A stretch of DNA of 64,000 nucleotides from Ciborinia camelliae (lineage: Eukaryota; Ascomycota; Leotiomycetes; Helotiales; Sclerotiniaceae). The notes below the pieces were generated by a model that ran no database searches, had not been told where the DNA came from, and worked only from the letters and a program-made list of their open reading frames with translations. Positions 47,965-60,214 of this stretch are shown here, in pieces. The stretch covers positions 3,893,996-3,957,995 of the forward strand of contig JANPYM010000002.1 in assembly GCA_025890175.1 (NCBI GenBank), in the 5' to 3' direction. A program made the position numbers and the translations under genes. Each line of letters opens with the position of its first letter. Within the stretch, counting starts at the first letter, position 1.

Positions 47965-50479
47965 CTATCTAGACGAGTGCATCCATGACTTCATCTTGTT
48001 CATCGAAACCCAAAAGCTTCCAAGTCGCTTGTTCTCCCAAAGCCGGACCGTATGATCTCCAGAGGCGGAAGCTAACCATTTTCCATCTGGTGAAAAGGCG
48101 ATCGATGTGATATAGTTCGAATGGCCTTCAAGCGTATAATATAATTCGCATGTTAGCGGATCCCAAATTTTAATCGTATTATCACCAGAGCCAGAAGCTA
48201 GCATTTTGCCATCCGGCGAAAAGGCAATCGATTTAACCCAATCTGAATGGCCTTGAAGAGTGCGATACAATTGACCTGTTGCCGGATCCCAAAGTCTAAT
48301 TGTATTATCATTAGAGCCAGAAGCTAGCATTTTGCTATCCGGCGAAAAGGCAATCGATCTAACCCAATCTGAATGGCCTTTAAACGTATAATATAATTCG
48401 CATGTTATCGGATCCCAAATTTTAATCGTATGATCACTAGAGCCAGAAGCTAGCATTTTGCCATCCGGCGAAAAGGTAATCGAATTAACCCAACCTAAAT
48501 GGCCTTCGAGGGTGTGATACAATTGGCCTGTTGCCGGATTCCAAAGTCTGATAGTTTGATCGTCAGAGCCAGAAGCGAGCATTCTGCTATCTGGTGAAAA
48601 GCTGATCGTACTAATTGAATCCGAATGATTCTTAAGAGTATGAAACAGTCGGCCTAGTACCGGATGCCAAAGTCTGATAGTTTGATCCCTAGAGCTAGAA
48701 GCTAGCATCTTGCCATCCGGCGAAAAGCTAATCGATCTAATAAAATCTGAATGACCTTTAAATGTATAAATCGATTCGCATGTTATCGGGTTCCAAAGTC
48801 TGATCGTTTTATCATCAGAGGCTGAAGCTAGCATTTTGCCATCTGGTGAAAAGGCGACCGACTTAACCGAGTCCGAATGGCCCCTAAGTGCTCTTCTCTT
48901 CTTCCAATATATTTCAACGCTTCTTTGTGGTATTGATTCCGCTATCGATTTTCTAGGCGTAAGCCCCTCCTCTTCACTGTACTTGAACGATGAAGCCTGA
49001 TCTTGAGTGTTCCAATTTGCAGAAGCTTGATCATCCGAGTATAAAGATTGGGCTTTTGATTTCGCTATCGATTTTCTAAACGAAAGCCCCTCCTCTTTAT
49101 TATGGGGCTTGAACGATGAAGCCTGATCTTGAGTTTTCCAACTTGCAGAAGCTTGGGCATCCGAGGAAAACGATTGAGCCTTTGATTCTGTTGAAATGTG
49201 GGATTCTGTTGAATCATGGGATTCTGATCGCCGTAAGATAGAACTTGTACTACCCATATATTAGTACTACTGTATGATCATATATGTTAAAGAATAATAC
49301 CTTTCCATCTGAAGAGCTGCCAACCACAGTTTTTGCAAACAATCACTCGCTGTAGGACGATCCTCAGGCGTTGGTGCCAATAAATCATGAATGAAGCTGC
49401 ACGCCTCTTGGCTAACATTGTTTGCCAATAGCGTAGGACTAGGAAACGGAAAGGTTCCTGTAACATACTTGCGAAGGCGTCTTTGATCTTTGAATAAGGT
49501 CTCGCCAGTAAGTATAAGGAATGAAATTACACCTAGAGACCAGATATCGACACTGTTTGTGTATGAATCCGCCGTGTCGGAGCTTTGCAGTCCTAGTACT
49601 TCTGGTGCTGTAAAAGCAGGAGTGCCTGCCTCAGTTTGAAGTTCGTCAATTCCTTTTATTGCCCTCTTGCTGATTCCAAAATCTGTAATCTTCACCCACC
49701 AATCCGGTCCTTTGGACACAACCAATATGTTCTGTGTCGTTTATAGATTAGAATATGCTCTCCAGACTTGTAAGGAAATATAACTCCAGACTTACGGCAG
49801 GCTTCAAATCCCTGTGAGCGAATCCGTGTTGATGCATAAATTTCAACCCTTCCAGAATTTGGAAAATAATGCTCTTGCCTTCACTTTCCGGTAGAGGTGA
49901 TTGGAGATATTTTTGTAGATCACCATTTGACAGATACTCCATAGCTATAAATATATTATAGTTGTCGTCGTACCAGCCGAATGATTTAACAAAACATTTC
50001 TCGTACTAGATAGAAATAAACAAGTTAAAAGCATTCTGAAGAGCTATGATGACTGCGAAATATTCTGTAAGCAGACTAACCTTTTCATGAGAGAACAAAG
50101 CAAAAGCTTCTAATTCTCTCTGATAATTATCCAGTTTTTTAACCCTCTTCACAGCTCGCATCTTTCCCTTATCATCGCCCTGAATGCATTTTTCCAATGT
50201 AACAACTCCGAAACTCCCACGGTCTAACTCTTTTTTCCAAACCCATCTTTCTTCCTTGCATACTTCTTTGCGCGCTTGTTTATTTTCGAAAACGTATTTC
50301 CTGTGCTGAGTGTATTTTAGATCTGAATAAAATTGAGTCTCAAGCTTCGATAGCTGTACAAGATCTGGAGTGGATGACGGTAACATGAGGTTAGTAGGGA
50401 TCTTTCTGCAAATCATTAGCTTAAATAACATTGGGATTCTATAGGTAACCTTAGGTATGTGAGAATGAGAAAAACTCAT
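47965..50479 (-). CDS. Ser/Thr kinase fused to seven WD40 repeats
   Basis: Four minus-strand exons, 50,479-50,081, 50,005-49,796, 49,731-49,301 and 49,249-47,965, total 2,325 nt and 774 aa. The last intron is 51 bp with a perfect TACTAAT branch site; without splicing it, kinase and WD40 parts would look like two genes. Residues about 79-335 form an apparently active kinase: glycine loop DRGSFGVV, Lys111 in AVK, HRDLKPAN (Asp199), DFG (Asp220), APEVL and [16 protein letters not shown] Ser-rich linker with a duplicated 41-42-residue unit follows (about 370-452). Residues about 465-760 are seven WD40 repeats of 42 residues, extremely alike, forming one propeller. Nearly identical WD40 repeats are a known feature of fungal NLR recognition proteins. 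The start may instead be a downstream Met (17, 22 or 32). Head to head with the HeLo-pseudokinase gene. Confidence 0.85.
48000..48900 (-). repeat. Tandem WD40-coding array with alternating unit types
   Basis: Seven 126-bp units encode the WD40 repeats. Units 3 and 5 (ending ATGQLY) and units 4 and 6 (ending TCELYY) are closest to each other, so the array has a 252-bp higher-order period. Bases are nearly identical between units (for example CCAGAAGCTAGCATTTTGCC recurs), showing recent duplication or gene conversion. Confidence 0.8.
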
Positions 50480-51237
50480 ATGGTAGCAAATATATTTGGA
50501 TTTTAATTTTTATCGAATAATAATGGTATGCAATTAAATTGAGTAGAAAAGATGGAAGAACAAAAGTAAAACATATGTGACAAGGCTTACAAGGCTTACA
50601 AGGCTTAGGTGATATATGGATTTTGGGCAATGCGCGGCGTGGGGTAGAATTTTCAGATTTGGATTCAACTGAATTTAGTTTTCGGTTAGAATATACTCTA
50701 TAGCAACATGGCTTTACAGAAATACGTGGTGAAACCTGAGTGTGTGGAAAAAGTATGTGGATGATGTGGTTGATGAGTATTGGGACACGGAGTGAACCTT
50801 CGTTTTGAGCTAGGGTCTAATCTGACGCGAAAGCCACCATTCATGTGATCTGGAAAAGCCCAACATTGGACGTATGGACGTATACTTACATTAGTTAGTG
50901 TAAGGTGGGGTAGAAGGCTGTACGATTGGGTACGGAAGAATGGATTGAATTGCTCTTTCCCTCAATGATTCATCATTGCAGGAGCAGGCGCCAATTATCT
51001 CTCGTTACCGCTTACCCCCGAAAAAAACGACGAGGAAGCGGAACGGTACCCTGTGAATCTTTTGGCTGTCAAATTCAATGGAATAATAGCAAATAAACTA
51101 GATCTGCCCATCCTAGGTCCCTGACAATCAAACATATCAAAACATATTATACCGGTATCAGACACTCCTGATCTTTTTCTTATATTGGTAGATCCATTTT
51201 TCGAACGAAATTACGGTATCATAAATAATTCTCTACA
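50480..51237. promoter_or_regulatory. Shared intergenic promoter of kinase-WD40 and HeLo-pseudokinase genes
   Basis: The 758 bp between two divergent start codons. Near 50,582-50,608 the unit ACAAGGCTT is repeated three times in tandem. No other motif is clear. Shared regulation of the two genes is inferred from the head-to-head arrangement. Confidence 0.5.
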
Positions 51238-53038
51238 ATGGAAGCGGTCGGTTTATCCATGGCTATCTTTGGAACAGCCGATTTATGTTTCAAGTGAGTT
51301 TGTTCGTACAGTATCTGTATACATACCTCAAGCTACACCCGCTTTCACATAAATCTATCCTCGGATGATTACTACATCGTTAAACATAGTTCTAATACTC
51401 CGTATAAACTATAGTTACGGCAAGAAACTTATCGATATATGTACATCTTTTAAAAACGCCGAAACCGAAATCGACGAACGAGTACTTTACGTCAAGACCT
51501 ATTGGAAACGAACTAGTATCCAATTAAACTTCCTCAAGCAGATATGGAAAATGCTCGATGAAGAACATCAAAATATCCAAGACCAGATCCTGCAGATGCT
51601 AGTCCGCAAATTAGAAACCGCAACATCAAAACTTGAAAAATTATTGAAAAAGGCGCCTTTAGACCCAATTCAACCAGCGAACTACCAGTGGGCCAAGGTG
51701 AAAAGGTTCAAATATATCTTCGTCAAAAAACATCTGGACGAAATCATTCAAGAATTTGTTTCATGGCAGAAACTTTTCGATCCAACTTGGTTTTTGATTT
51801 TGAGGGTTTCAAATCCCCTCATTGATCAAGAGCTAGATAGAGATCGCCCAGCTGTATCTTTACTTCCTGGAGTACGCAATTTCAGACGTGCTGCAGGGGG
51901 GAAGCCTCTTCAGAACAAATCAGTTTTCCTTCCAGAGGCTGGTCTGAATTATTCAACACTACGCAATATATCATTTTCATCTGCCAAGGTTGCTCAAAGA
52001 AATGACTCCGGAAAATGGGTTTTGATAGACTCAGTCCCATGCGATCCCGAAGGAGATGTAAATTTACAAACGCAAGACGTGAGAGAGCTAGCGAGGAAAC
52101 TTTCCTGTACAGCTCAATTAGACCTGGGTATACTTCAGTGCCGAGGCGTAATTCGAGTCATAAAACCCGGAAGCAGGAAGCCAACTTCTTTTGAATTTAT
52201 CTTCCCGATCCCTGAAGGGCTCAGTGATAAGCCCAAAAGTCTTCGCGATTATCTCTCATCACAGGTCAACCATACGCTTACTGACCGATTGAGAATCGCA
52301 AACCAGCTAGCCAAGTCTATCAGCTATATTCACAGTCTTGGATTCGTACATAAGATGATCCGTCCTGAAAATATCCTTGCATTCCAAGACAACAAGTCGG
52401 CCCTTGGCTCAATGTTTCTGGTAGGCTTTGAAAAGTTTCGCATGGCAGATGGTCAAACACGGAGATTAGGAAATTCTGCATGGGAGATAAACCTCTACCA
52501 TCATCCGCATCGCCAAGGCCCGAATCCCGAAGAAAGCTATATCATGCAGCATGATATCTATAGCCTGGGTGTTGTTCTTCTGGAGATTGGTATATGGGAA
52601 TCATTCGTTTCCTACAAGAATAATGAAACAGCTCGCATTCCCGGAACCAGTCTTGGTATTCATTCGGGAAACGTTGTGTTCAAAAAGCCCATTCTTGTGA
52701 AAGAACATTTAGTCGCTCTTGCAAAGGATGTTCTCCCTAAACGAATGGGGGAGCGATATAAAGACATTGTAGTCAATTGTTTAACTTGCTTGGATGAAGA
52801 TAACATGGATTTCGGCGATCAAGGTGAATTTGAAGATGTAGATGGTGTTTTGGTTGGAGTAAGATATATCGAAAAGGTTAGTGGTCATAATTTCCAAACA
52901 GAAAGTTTGCTTACAACGAATCTAGATACTGCTAAAACTGGCAGAGATAATCGTATAACTTCTCTATATCTCGGATTGTTTTGTGCCAACCAGTATACCA
53001 ATGATCGAGTTGACCAGTCTGTCGCTCAAACATATTGA
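51238..53038 (+). CDS. HeLo-like domain fused to a pseudokinase (MLKL-like layout)
   Basis: Two exons, 51,238-51,293 and 51,415-53,038 (121-bp intron, GTGAGT donor, CTATAG acceptor), give 559 aa. The first exon encodes a hydrophobic N-terminal helix (MEAVGLSMAIFGTADLCF), and the following 180 residues are predicted helical with DEEHQNIQDQILQMLVRKL, like HeLo/HeLo-like domains that start fungal cell-death proteins. Residues about 300-500 have a kinase fold, but the catalytic aspartate is lost (HRDLKPEN becomes HKMIRPEN), DFG becomes VGFEKF, and no glycine loop or VAIK lysine is visible (WVLID). The helix text HDIYSLGVVLLEIG is kept. It should be a catalytically dead pseudokinase. MLKL has the same order of domains, and its four-helix bundle has been proposed to be related to HeLo. 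The extreme C-terminus may be altered by an unrecognised intron near 52,876. Confidence 0.8.
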
Positions 53039-54472
53039 GATACCTATGGAAACAAGTTGGTAGAATGGAACAACCGTATATGGAAGGCATGAAAATAGAG
53101 CGTCGTTGGTGGGTGATCTTGATGGATCAATTGGTCACTGAACATAAGATCATGCGAGACGTCTTTTTTTTTGTTATGCCCAGGAATAGTGGATTCTCTC
53201 CGAGTCAACGTTGGTTGGTATCTTGGATTCGGAGTTAGAGACAGCTCTTGTTCGAAGCTTCATTTCTCTGGCATGCGGTATTTTTTGATATAATTAACAA
53301 ACATAATTCCAATACCCCACGTTTACCATGAAGAACAATGGAACAGTTCAAGCAGCTGAATCCAGCGGCTCTGATAATTTATTCATATCTTACGCAGTTT
53401 CAATAGAAAAGTGGATGGATGGTATTGGAGAAGAAGAATGGATGTGGATTAAGAGTTGATCTGGAAGTCACATTCTAAGCCAATAATACGCTAACCTAGT
53501 GTACACGTGATGCCGACCGCTTGCTTGCTTGATTAGTCACCCACCCTCTAGTGTTTCCAAGGTTGGATTTGGACTATTTCATCCTGTCATACGCGACGGG
53601 TCACGTCAAGCATATTGGATGGAAATAGCATCAGATCAGCAACCGGATAAAAGAACTATGCTGACCTCGGGAGCTTGGGAAGAGGAAATCATCCTCTTCG
53701 AGAGATGAACACTTTATAGAAGGGATGATAACATGACTAGGTAGCTACACGGCATGCACCTTGGCATGTATCTACTAGGTAGGCAAGTGATAAAATGACG
53801 CTTGGCATCACTGGCGCAGGTCTTCGTTTAATTGAAATTTGAAATCCAGAATCGATCGATTGAGATCAAAAGCAAAATGTATAAAAAAAACTTTCAACTT
53901 TATCTTTGTCTTCATTATTCTACCCTCCTACCCCCCTCCCATTCCCTCCCTCCCAACTTATGCTATATGCCATACAAAATCTCTTTTTTCATGTAAATAG
54001 GTAGGCAGATATCATTTCATTCCATTCCCATATATTTATTCATCCCCATCCACCCATTCCCCCATTCCCCCATCCATCCCCAACCTAAACTAAACCCTTC
54101 TCCCCCTCTCTCCCTTCTCTCCCTCCTCCTCCACCCCCTCCCCACTAGGTGTATTTATACCTTGAGAAAGCGACATATAAGGAGCCTGCGAATTTTGGTT
54201 GGTCAATTCCTAATTCCCAATCTCTCCAACAAAATTCTTGAAATTTCTCCTTTAATCGTATCGAGACCGCCGATCTAATCCGTGTCCTCTAAACTCCGGG
54301 ATATCATATCTTCATGTAAAAAAAAAGGAGAAAAACAAATGGTAGTATTTAAATGGAACATGTACAGTTGAATCGAAAAAGTATCGTCGTCTCTGTCTTC
54401 GAGAGGGAGGTCGTCCATCGACTCGGACGGAAAAAAATATGAAAAAAAATCGACAAGAAATGTATGATCATC
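53039..54472. other. Intergenic region
   Basis: About 1.4 kb; 3' flanks of the pseudokinase gene and CHO2. Pyrimidine-rich text around 53,920-54,140. No gene recognised. Confidence 0.45.
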
Positions 54473-57400
54473 TCATTCATCACGATGACGTGATGATGAA
54501 GTCGGACGAGAAAGTGACCTTGCACGAGCTTTAGAAAATCTGCATACCAGTACCTGCTTAGCATTACAAATTCTCCAGGCCAAATTCCTCACATTCCCAT
54601 CCGCCCTAACCACCTCGGGCGCAAACTCAATCCCAAACATATAATGCACAGCGTGCACTACGCGTCTCGGATATTTCCCGTCTCTCGCGACCAATTCCCC
54701 GAAACTTTCATCTACAGTGTTAGGAGCAATATCCGGGTCTCGATCGAAGCAATTGCGCACTACGGGTAATAAAGCTTCTTCGACTGCGCTACGGATGAGA
54801 TTTTGGGATTGTGAATTGTTGGGATCCAGACAAATGTTGAGGTTTGAGTTTTCGTCATCAAAGCGGGGGATGCGGATTTCGAAGGGCAGGGAGATGGCCA
54901 TGACGCTGTGTTTTCCATCGTGATGATAACGAAATTCGAAAACTCCTTGGGTCCAGAAGAGCTTGTCGCCTTCGAAGAGCATTTCTCCTTCCATGTAATC
55001 TTGAGTTGAGCCATCTATACGTTTTGCGCCAGAGACAATTCTATCTGAGACAAGTATACCTTTATCCGCTGGATTGGATTCGTACTCATTAGGAACAGTG
55101 GCGACCCAACGACTCGTTGAAGAAATTCGAGTTACCTCACGAGATTCATTGTCAGCTACCATGTATAGACCTACCCAATCAGCTTTGCTATGTTTTATTG
55201 GCGCTGTCCATTTCACTTTGATTGGTGCGCCGTATTCGAAAACGAGAGGTTTGAACTCATCTGTTCGTTCTTGCGGGAAGCGGGCACTGATTCCTTCTTT
55301 AGAGGTTGTACGTTTGTGCGTAGCCAAATCAGATTCAATCGAGACAGAATAATCTCTTGGATCGAAACCGGCCAAATCTGGTGCTATTCTTGTTAAGGTT
55401 AATCGAGCGGGATATTGACTGAAAAGTGCAGAGGTATCCCTAATTATGGTAGAAACACCAGCTGCAAATTTTGGTCGAGCAGCATCCAAGAATTCTTCGA
55501 CGAAATGACCTGTTTCTTCCAAAACTCTATCAACATTACCATGCCATTTCTTTATTTGTGGTGGCAATGATCTCTTGATGCTCTTTGATAGGCCAGCTTC
55601 TGATCGAAGATTTCGCCCATATAACTTCTGCATGTGAGGCTTTTCGACAAATTGAAGGAATGCAAGTGTAAGCGTATGGCTGAGAAGTGCCAAGAAGAAT
55701 ATAGCTCGGCTTCCAGTGATGAAAACTGCCCCCCAGATACCCGCAAGCCCAATGATGCGCTCTGGGTTATTGAGATAACGATAGATACCACTGTAGGTAA
55801 GTTTGGGAGCATGATCAAAGAAGAAATCCCCGAAGAACCATCCGAACTCACCCAAAGATTCATAGATACTGATGGCAGTCCAGAGTTGAAGAGAAACTAA
55901 GCCAGTACCAAGAACGTGTCGCAATAAAACCAGTCCATACGCCCAATCTGAAGGCATCGAGTACATCTTCCAGGTCGCGGCAATGAAACTCGCGTAGCAC
56001 ATTGTCATGCTCAAGTAATACAGCCCTTTCCATTGTCGCCAGGCTTCTTCTGTACTGTCACCATATTTGACAAAATGACGTGTCCACATCTTTTTGTTCG
56101 ATTGCATGTCAAGAATGATTCCGAGACCAACGGAATACCACAAACGCCAAAATATAGCATTGATTACAAAGAGTGCTTGGTAAAATGGCGTCGAGGGCGT
56201 GATAGCAGTAAGAAGGAAGACGTAACCTTGGAGTAGGAGGACAGAAACATCTGTGATCCGGAATAGGTCAAGGTTGCCCATGAGATTATGAACCGATAAT
56301 GGTTGAGTGGTATTCAGTGGTGGAGTCTGCGTAGGTGACGAATCTACACTATATTCAAAGCCTTCTTTACTTGATGCTATTGAGTCTGCCTGATCGATGT
56401 CGCTTGGGCTTGAATTGTCTTGGTGCTTTCTGGGAGGTGGCGCATTATATGTTTTGTCGATGTGAGGATTCTCCACGACGAGTAGAAATGCGAATTGAGC
56501 CATATGTGCAACGATCGAAATTGCTAACACGCTGTAGCTTGCAGCCATCATTGAGATACCATAATAACCAGCATACCCAACAGAATACATTGGGTGAGGA
56601 GCCATTTCGAAGACACCATCAAATGTCAATTCTTGATCGATTAGATAAAAGAAATCGCCCCAGTACCAAGCATAATCCTTTACCACTCGATGTGCGTCAA
56701 GCTTGACCCAGAGGTTAAATAAAACGAGTATGATTCCCGCTACCCATCGAAGTATTGACATAACAAGACTTTCGTCGGCCGGTGCACCCCCACAAGCAGC
56801 TGCAAAGAGACAATATGACGTGAAATCACACATCAAAATGAGATCCACCACCCTTCGAAAGACTAACCATGTATTGTACTCGATAGGTGCGTCCTCAAAT
56901 TTGTAATCTTCTGGAATTTTAGTTTCTAGTTCAGTCTTGATCAAATTGTATAACCATGGTCGAGGATTTTTGCCAGTATTTGGGTTCTCAAATAGATTCC
57001 ATTTCTTTGCCCATGCCACCATTCTCTTGTGGTGCGACTGTATATGAAGGAGATATCCAATGCCGACATTGTAGCATCCCCGCCAGAATAGAAAAATAAC
57101 CGCGAATACTGGTCTTTTCAATGAAATTGGTAATGCGTAAAGTGCGAATATATGAAGGGCAAGTATGACCAAAACTATTAGATCAGAAAGGTTTTTGGGT
57201 TGTCGAGGATCGAGTAGCTGAGAAACCATATCATGAGTCTGAGGTACTGTGAATACTGTTGATTCGTTAGCTTGGACCTTTCGAGATGAAATATTAATGT
57301 CATATGGAATAGGTGAATGAAAGTTTTAACGTACTGGTACCATTTGGGGTTCTGCCAAACGTCTTCTTCTCCTTGTCGAGTTCGAGGTCTTCCGAGGGTG

Positions 57401-57482
57401 GCTCGGAACCATTGCAGCTGGGCATCATATTATTATGCCGTTCCCGCAAGCCGCTCGAATCTTGGGACTTCACAGAACTCAT
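54473..57482 (-). CDS. CHO2: Phosphatidylethanolamine N-methyltransferase Cho2
   Basis: First methylation of phosphatidylethanolamine to phosphatidylcholine in the ER membrane. Two minus-strand exons, 57,482-57,335 and 57,255-54,473, give 976 aa, the normal fungal size. The short first exon encodes a hydrophilic head ending GRTPNGT, joined to [16 protein letters not shown], the family's typical start. Many membrane segments follow in two related halves, each with a PEMT-type motif: [20 protein letters not shown] in the first and [20 protein letters not shown] in the second. A soluble C-terminal domain ([20 protein letters not shown]) is also usual for Cho2. The initiator is the second of two possible sites; the upstream in-frame codon is TTG. 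Confidence 0.93.
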
Positions 57483-60214
57483 GCCGGATGGACTCTGCCG
57501 TGTTGAAAATGGCAATCTTAATGTCGTTGAGATCTTAGATTTATGAATTGGAAAGTCCTACGCGTTGTTGATTGACAGACAAGACGTTGGTGTAAAGATG
57601 GTGCGTGAAGTGGGCGTGGACATGTATTTATGTTAACCTGGAAGCATATGGATGTTTGAATGATGAATGAGTTGGGATGTGCTGTCTTTTTCTGTGAGGC
57701 CAAGGTTGTTCAATTCAATGGGTTCTGGGTTCACTAACTACCTAGGTCGGTAACTAATGACTCTAGTTCGCGTCCTATCGATTAGAGTGGAGGTGAATTC
57801 CGACGAATTATATTGCTCACTACAAAGAATCGTTGAATTATGGTTATTGTCGGTGATTGAATATTGAATATATGGAATGGAACACACTTGAATACCTAGG
57901 TAGGTATAATTTTGTTTGTCATGGGGATCCCGAGATCAGTCACAATGAAGTACATTGGATGGATGTAGGTATGAATTGTATAGATGATTATTTTTTTGAA
58001 GGAGGTATGGTATGACATGGAATTATTAATATCTCCTGAGTGGCGTGGGTTCCATCTCTCTCTTTCTATCTATCTTATCAATCTACCTCCTACTTATAAA
58101 ATAGTGCGTCAATCTATCCTACCATTCATTCCCTTCTCTTTGTTTTTCATATTCTACTCTTTCTATCTACTGGATCACCATATTTATTTATTATTTTCCA
58201 GGAAGTTGCCAGCACACACGATATTGCTTCCGTATTTAATCTAAATAAACAGGCCATGATATTCAACAAAATTTTCAGATAGAATTCTATAGAATCGTAT
58301 TCAAAAAAGATACAAATTGACATGTGATAACCTCACCTGCAACCTCAGTTAAAAATCAATGATCCGTTGATCCATCCATGCAGGTGGACCACGATGTGAT
58401 TCAATTAATGCAAGGGCAAGGATTAGCTGAACTTTTTATAACCTTAATATTTCTGCCACTTTCTACCGCCCAAGGATATATCCGGGGAAGATGGGGAAAA
58501 AAACACCCCGCCCCGTCATTGACTGAAATCCATCCCACAAAGGGCTCGGGTTGATGGAAGCATCCCGTACCACCCATTTCCTACCACCCATTTTCTATCA
58601 CCCACGTTTTGTGATCTATCATGCCGGTATTACTTACGTACCTAGGTACTTGATCAAGCAGTTTTGCAGTCAAGTTTGAATCTTGATGCACAGTTAATTA
58701 TCAAATGGAAACAGGCTGGGGAAATCTTTCTCGGAAGTGACGGAAAATACCAAATACTCGTAAGGTTACCTATTACCTACCTGACGTGCTCTGCGTTTCC
58801 TCACAAGTATCATTTTCCACGGAAGAAGGATTGTTCGTGGGGGTCCATTTCGATGGCAAGATTGGGGTAGAATATGCCTCACCGCTGTCTCACATCAGAC
58901 TGTACCTATCAGAGGATTTACAAATTGGAGTGCGTTCAGATCCAGATGATCATTCGTCAATAGCCCAGGTCCTGTTGATACAACTATTTTCAATGTGCTT
59001 CTTCTCGTCTCATGCTATCATCTATCAATATTCTGGCTCAATATCTGCTCACAATTTGAGCAACGAACCTTGGAAGAATTCTCGTCTTATGTTGTAACAT
59101 TACAACTTTTCAAATGGACTTATGATTTGGATGATGCAAACATCAAGTAGGTCTTCTGGGTATATGGCCCAACAACATGGAATCTTCAACAAAATACAAA
59201 GCTTCAATACAAAGCATTAGCCTTGGAGCATTTTCGTGTCACACTAAAGGGAGTAAGTACCAATTTGGTGCTGCGGTAACTCTGAGTCTTCATACACCGA
59301 GGAAGACTTCTTCCGGTTAACACGATGGCGTTCCAAATCTTTCCATCGTGCAAAGTCAAGATCGTCTTTCCAACTTCGTGAGTAAACAGCAACTTTGAGG
59401 TTCTATGGTGTATCGACTGGGAGGCAGCGATCAGGGATAGGAGTGGGAGAAGAGATATGTTGGGAGTACAAGCCCCAAACCCCGTGAGCACGAATAGGAT
59501 GAATGCCTTTATTTGAGCATCTCCGAGGATTTCAATGCAGTCCTTTAAAGGCGACGGTCTTTAGAAGAACCTCATCCACTGGAACGACCTCAACTGATGA
59601 TAAAGCTCCTACCCAGGTAAAGTTTTCATTTCCTCCAGCATCATTGGCCATGCCATGTCATCCATATATATGATGATACTTGTTGGATTCTATACTTGTT
59701 GGATTCTGTAACTTTTGCTTAGTTGTTCAGATACTCTCGGCTGTATTTAACAGGATATATAAATCAAGTATCTGGGTTCCGATCGTCTGATATCAAAGTG
59801 GCGGGTAAGATCTATAAATCTCCTTCTATGACTTAAGACGACTTAATTCCAGTAAAATCAAAAAAATATGGTGAATTCAGGTGGTTTTCTTGAAAATGAT
59901 TAACTCGCTTTTCAAACGACATCTTGCCTTGTATCACGAATTCTCTGGTAAAATTATTGACAAGATTAAATGGACGTTGCTCTTGAGTTGTGGAAGTGGT
60001 ACAAATTCCCGTCTGACATGAGGAGCGAGTGAGCCGGCTATCGGAGGGACCAGTCCAACACTAGCTCACCGCCTTACCAATCAAGTCAACGATATAACAA
60101 ATCCCCATCGGCAAAATCCCATTGCTGCTTTGTAATTCTGCGCATTTACCATCCCACATTATACATCTTTGTAAATAATTCACAACATTTTTTCTGCGCA
60201 TATCACAATAAATC
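57483..60214. other. Long intergenic region
   Basis: About 2.7 kb. It contains TACCTAGGTA at 57,893 and 58,639. Short ORFs on both strands (for example 58,664-59,097 and 59,204-59,491) have no family signature. A small unannotated gene cannot be excluded, but none can be supported. Confidence 0.45.

Noticed and set aside
53035..53238. ORF overlapping the end of the HeLo-pseudokinase
   Set aside because: No family signature; could only be a C-terminal exon if a GTTAGT donor near 52,876 is used, but no good acceptor keeps a sensible frame.
59204..59491. Minus-strand ORF with a hydrophobic N-terminal part
   Set aside because: Looks a little like a signal peptide, but there is no ATG in frame and no splice arrangement that gives one.
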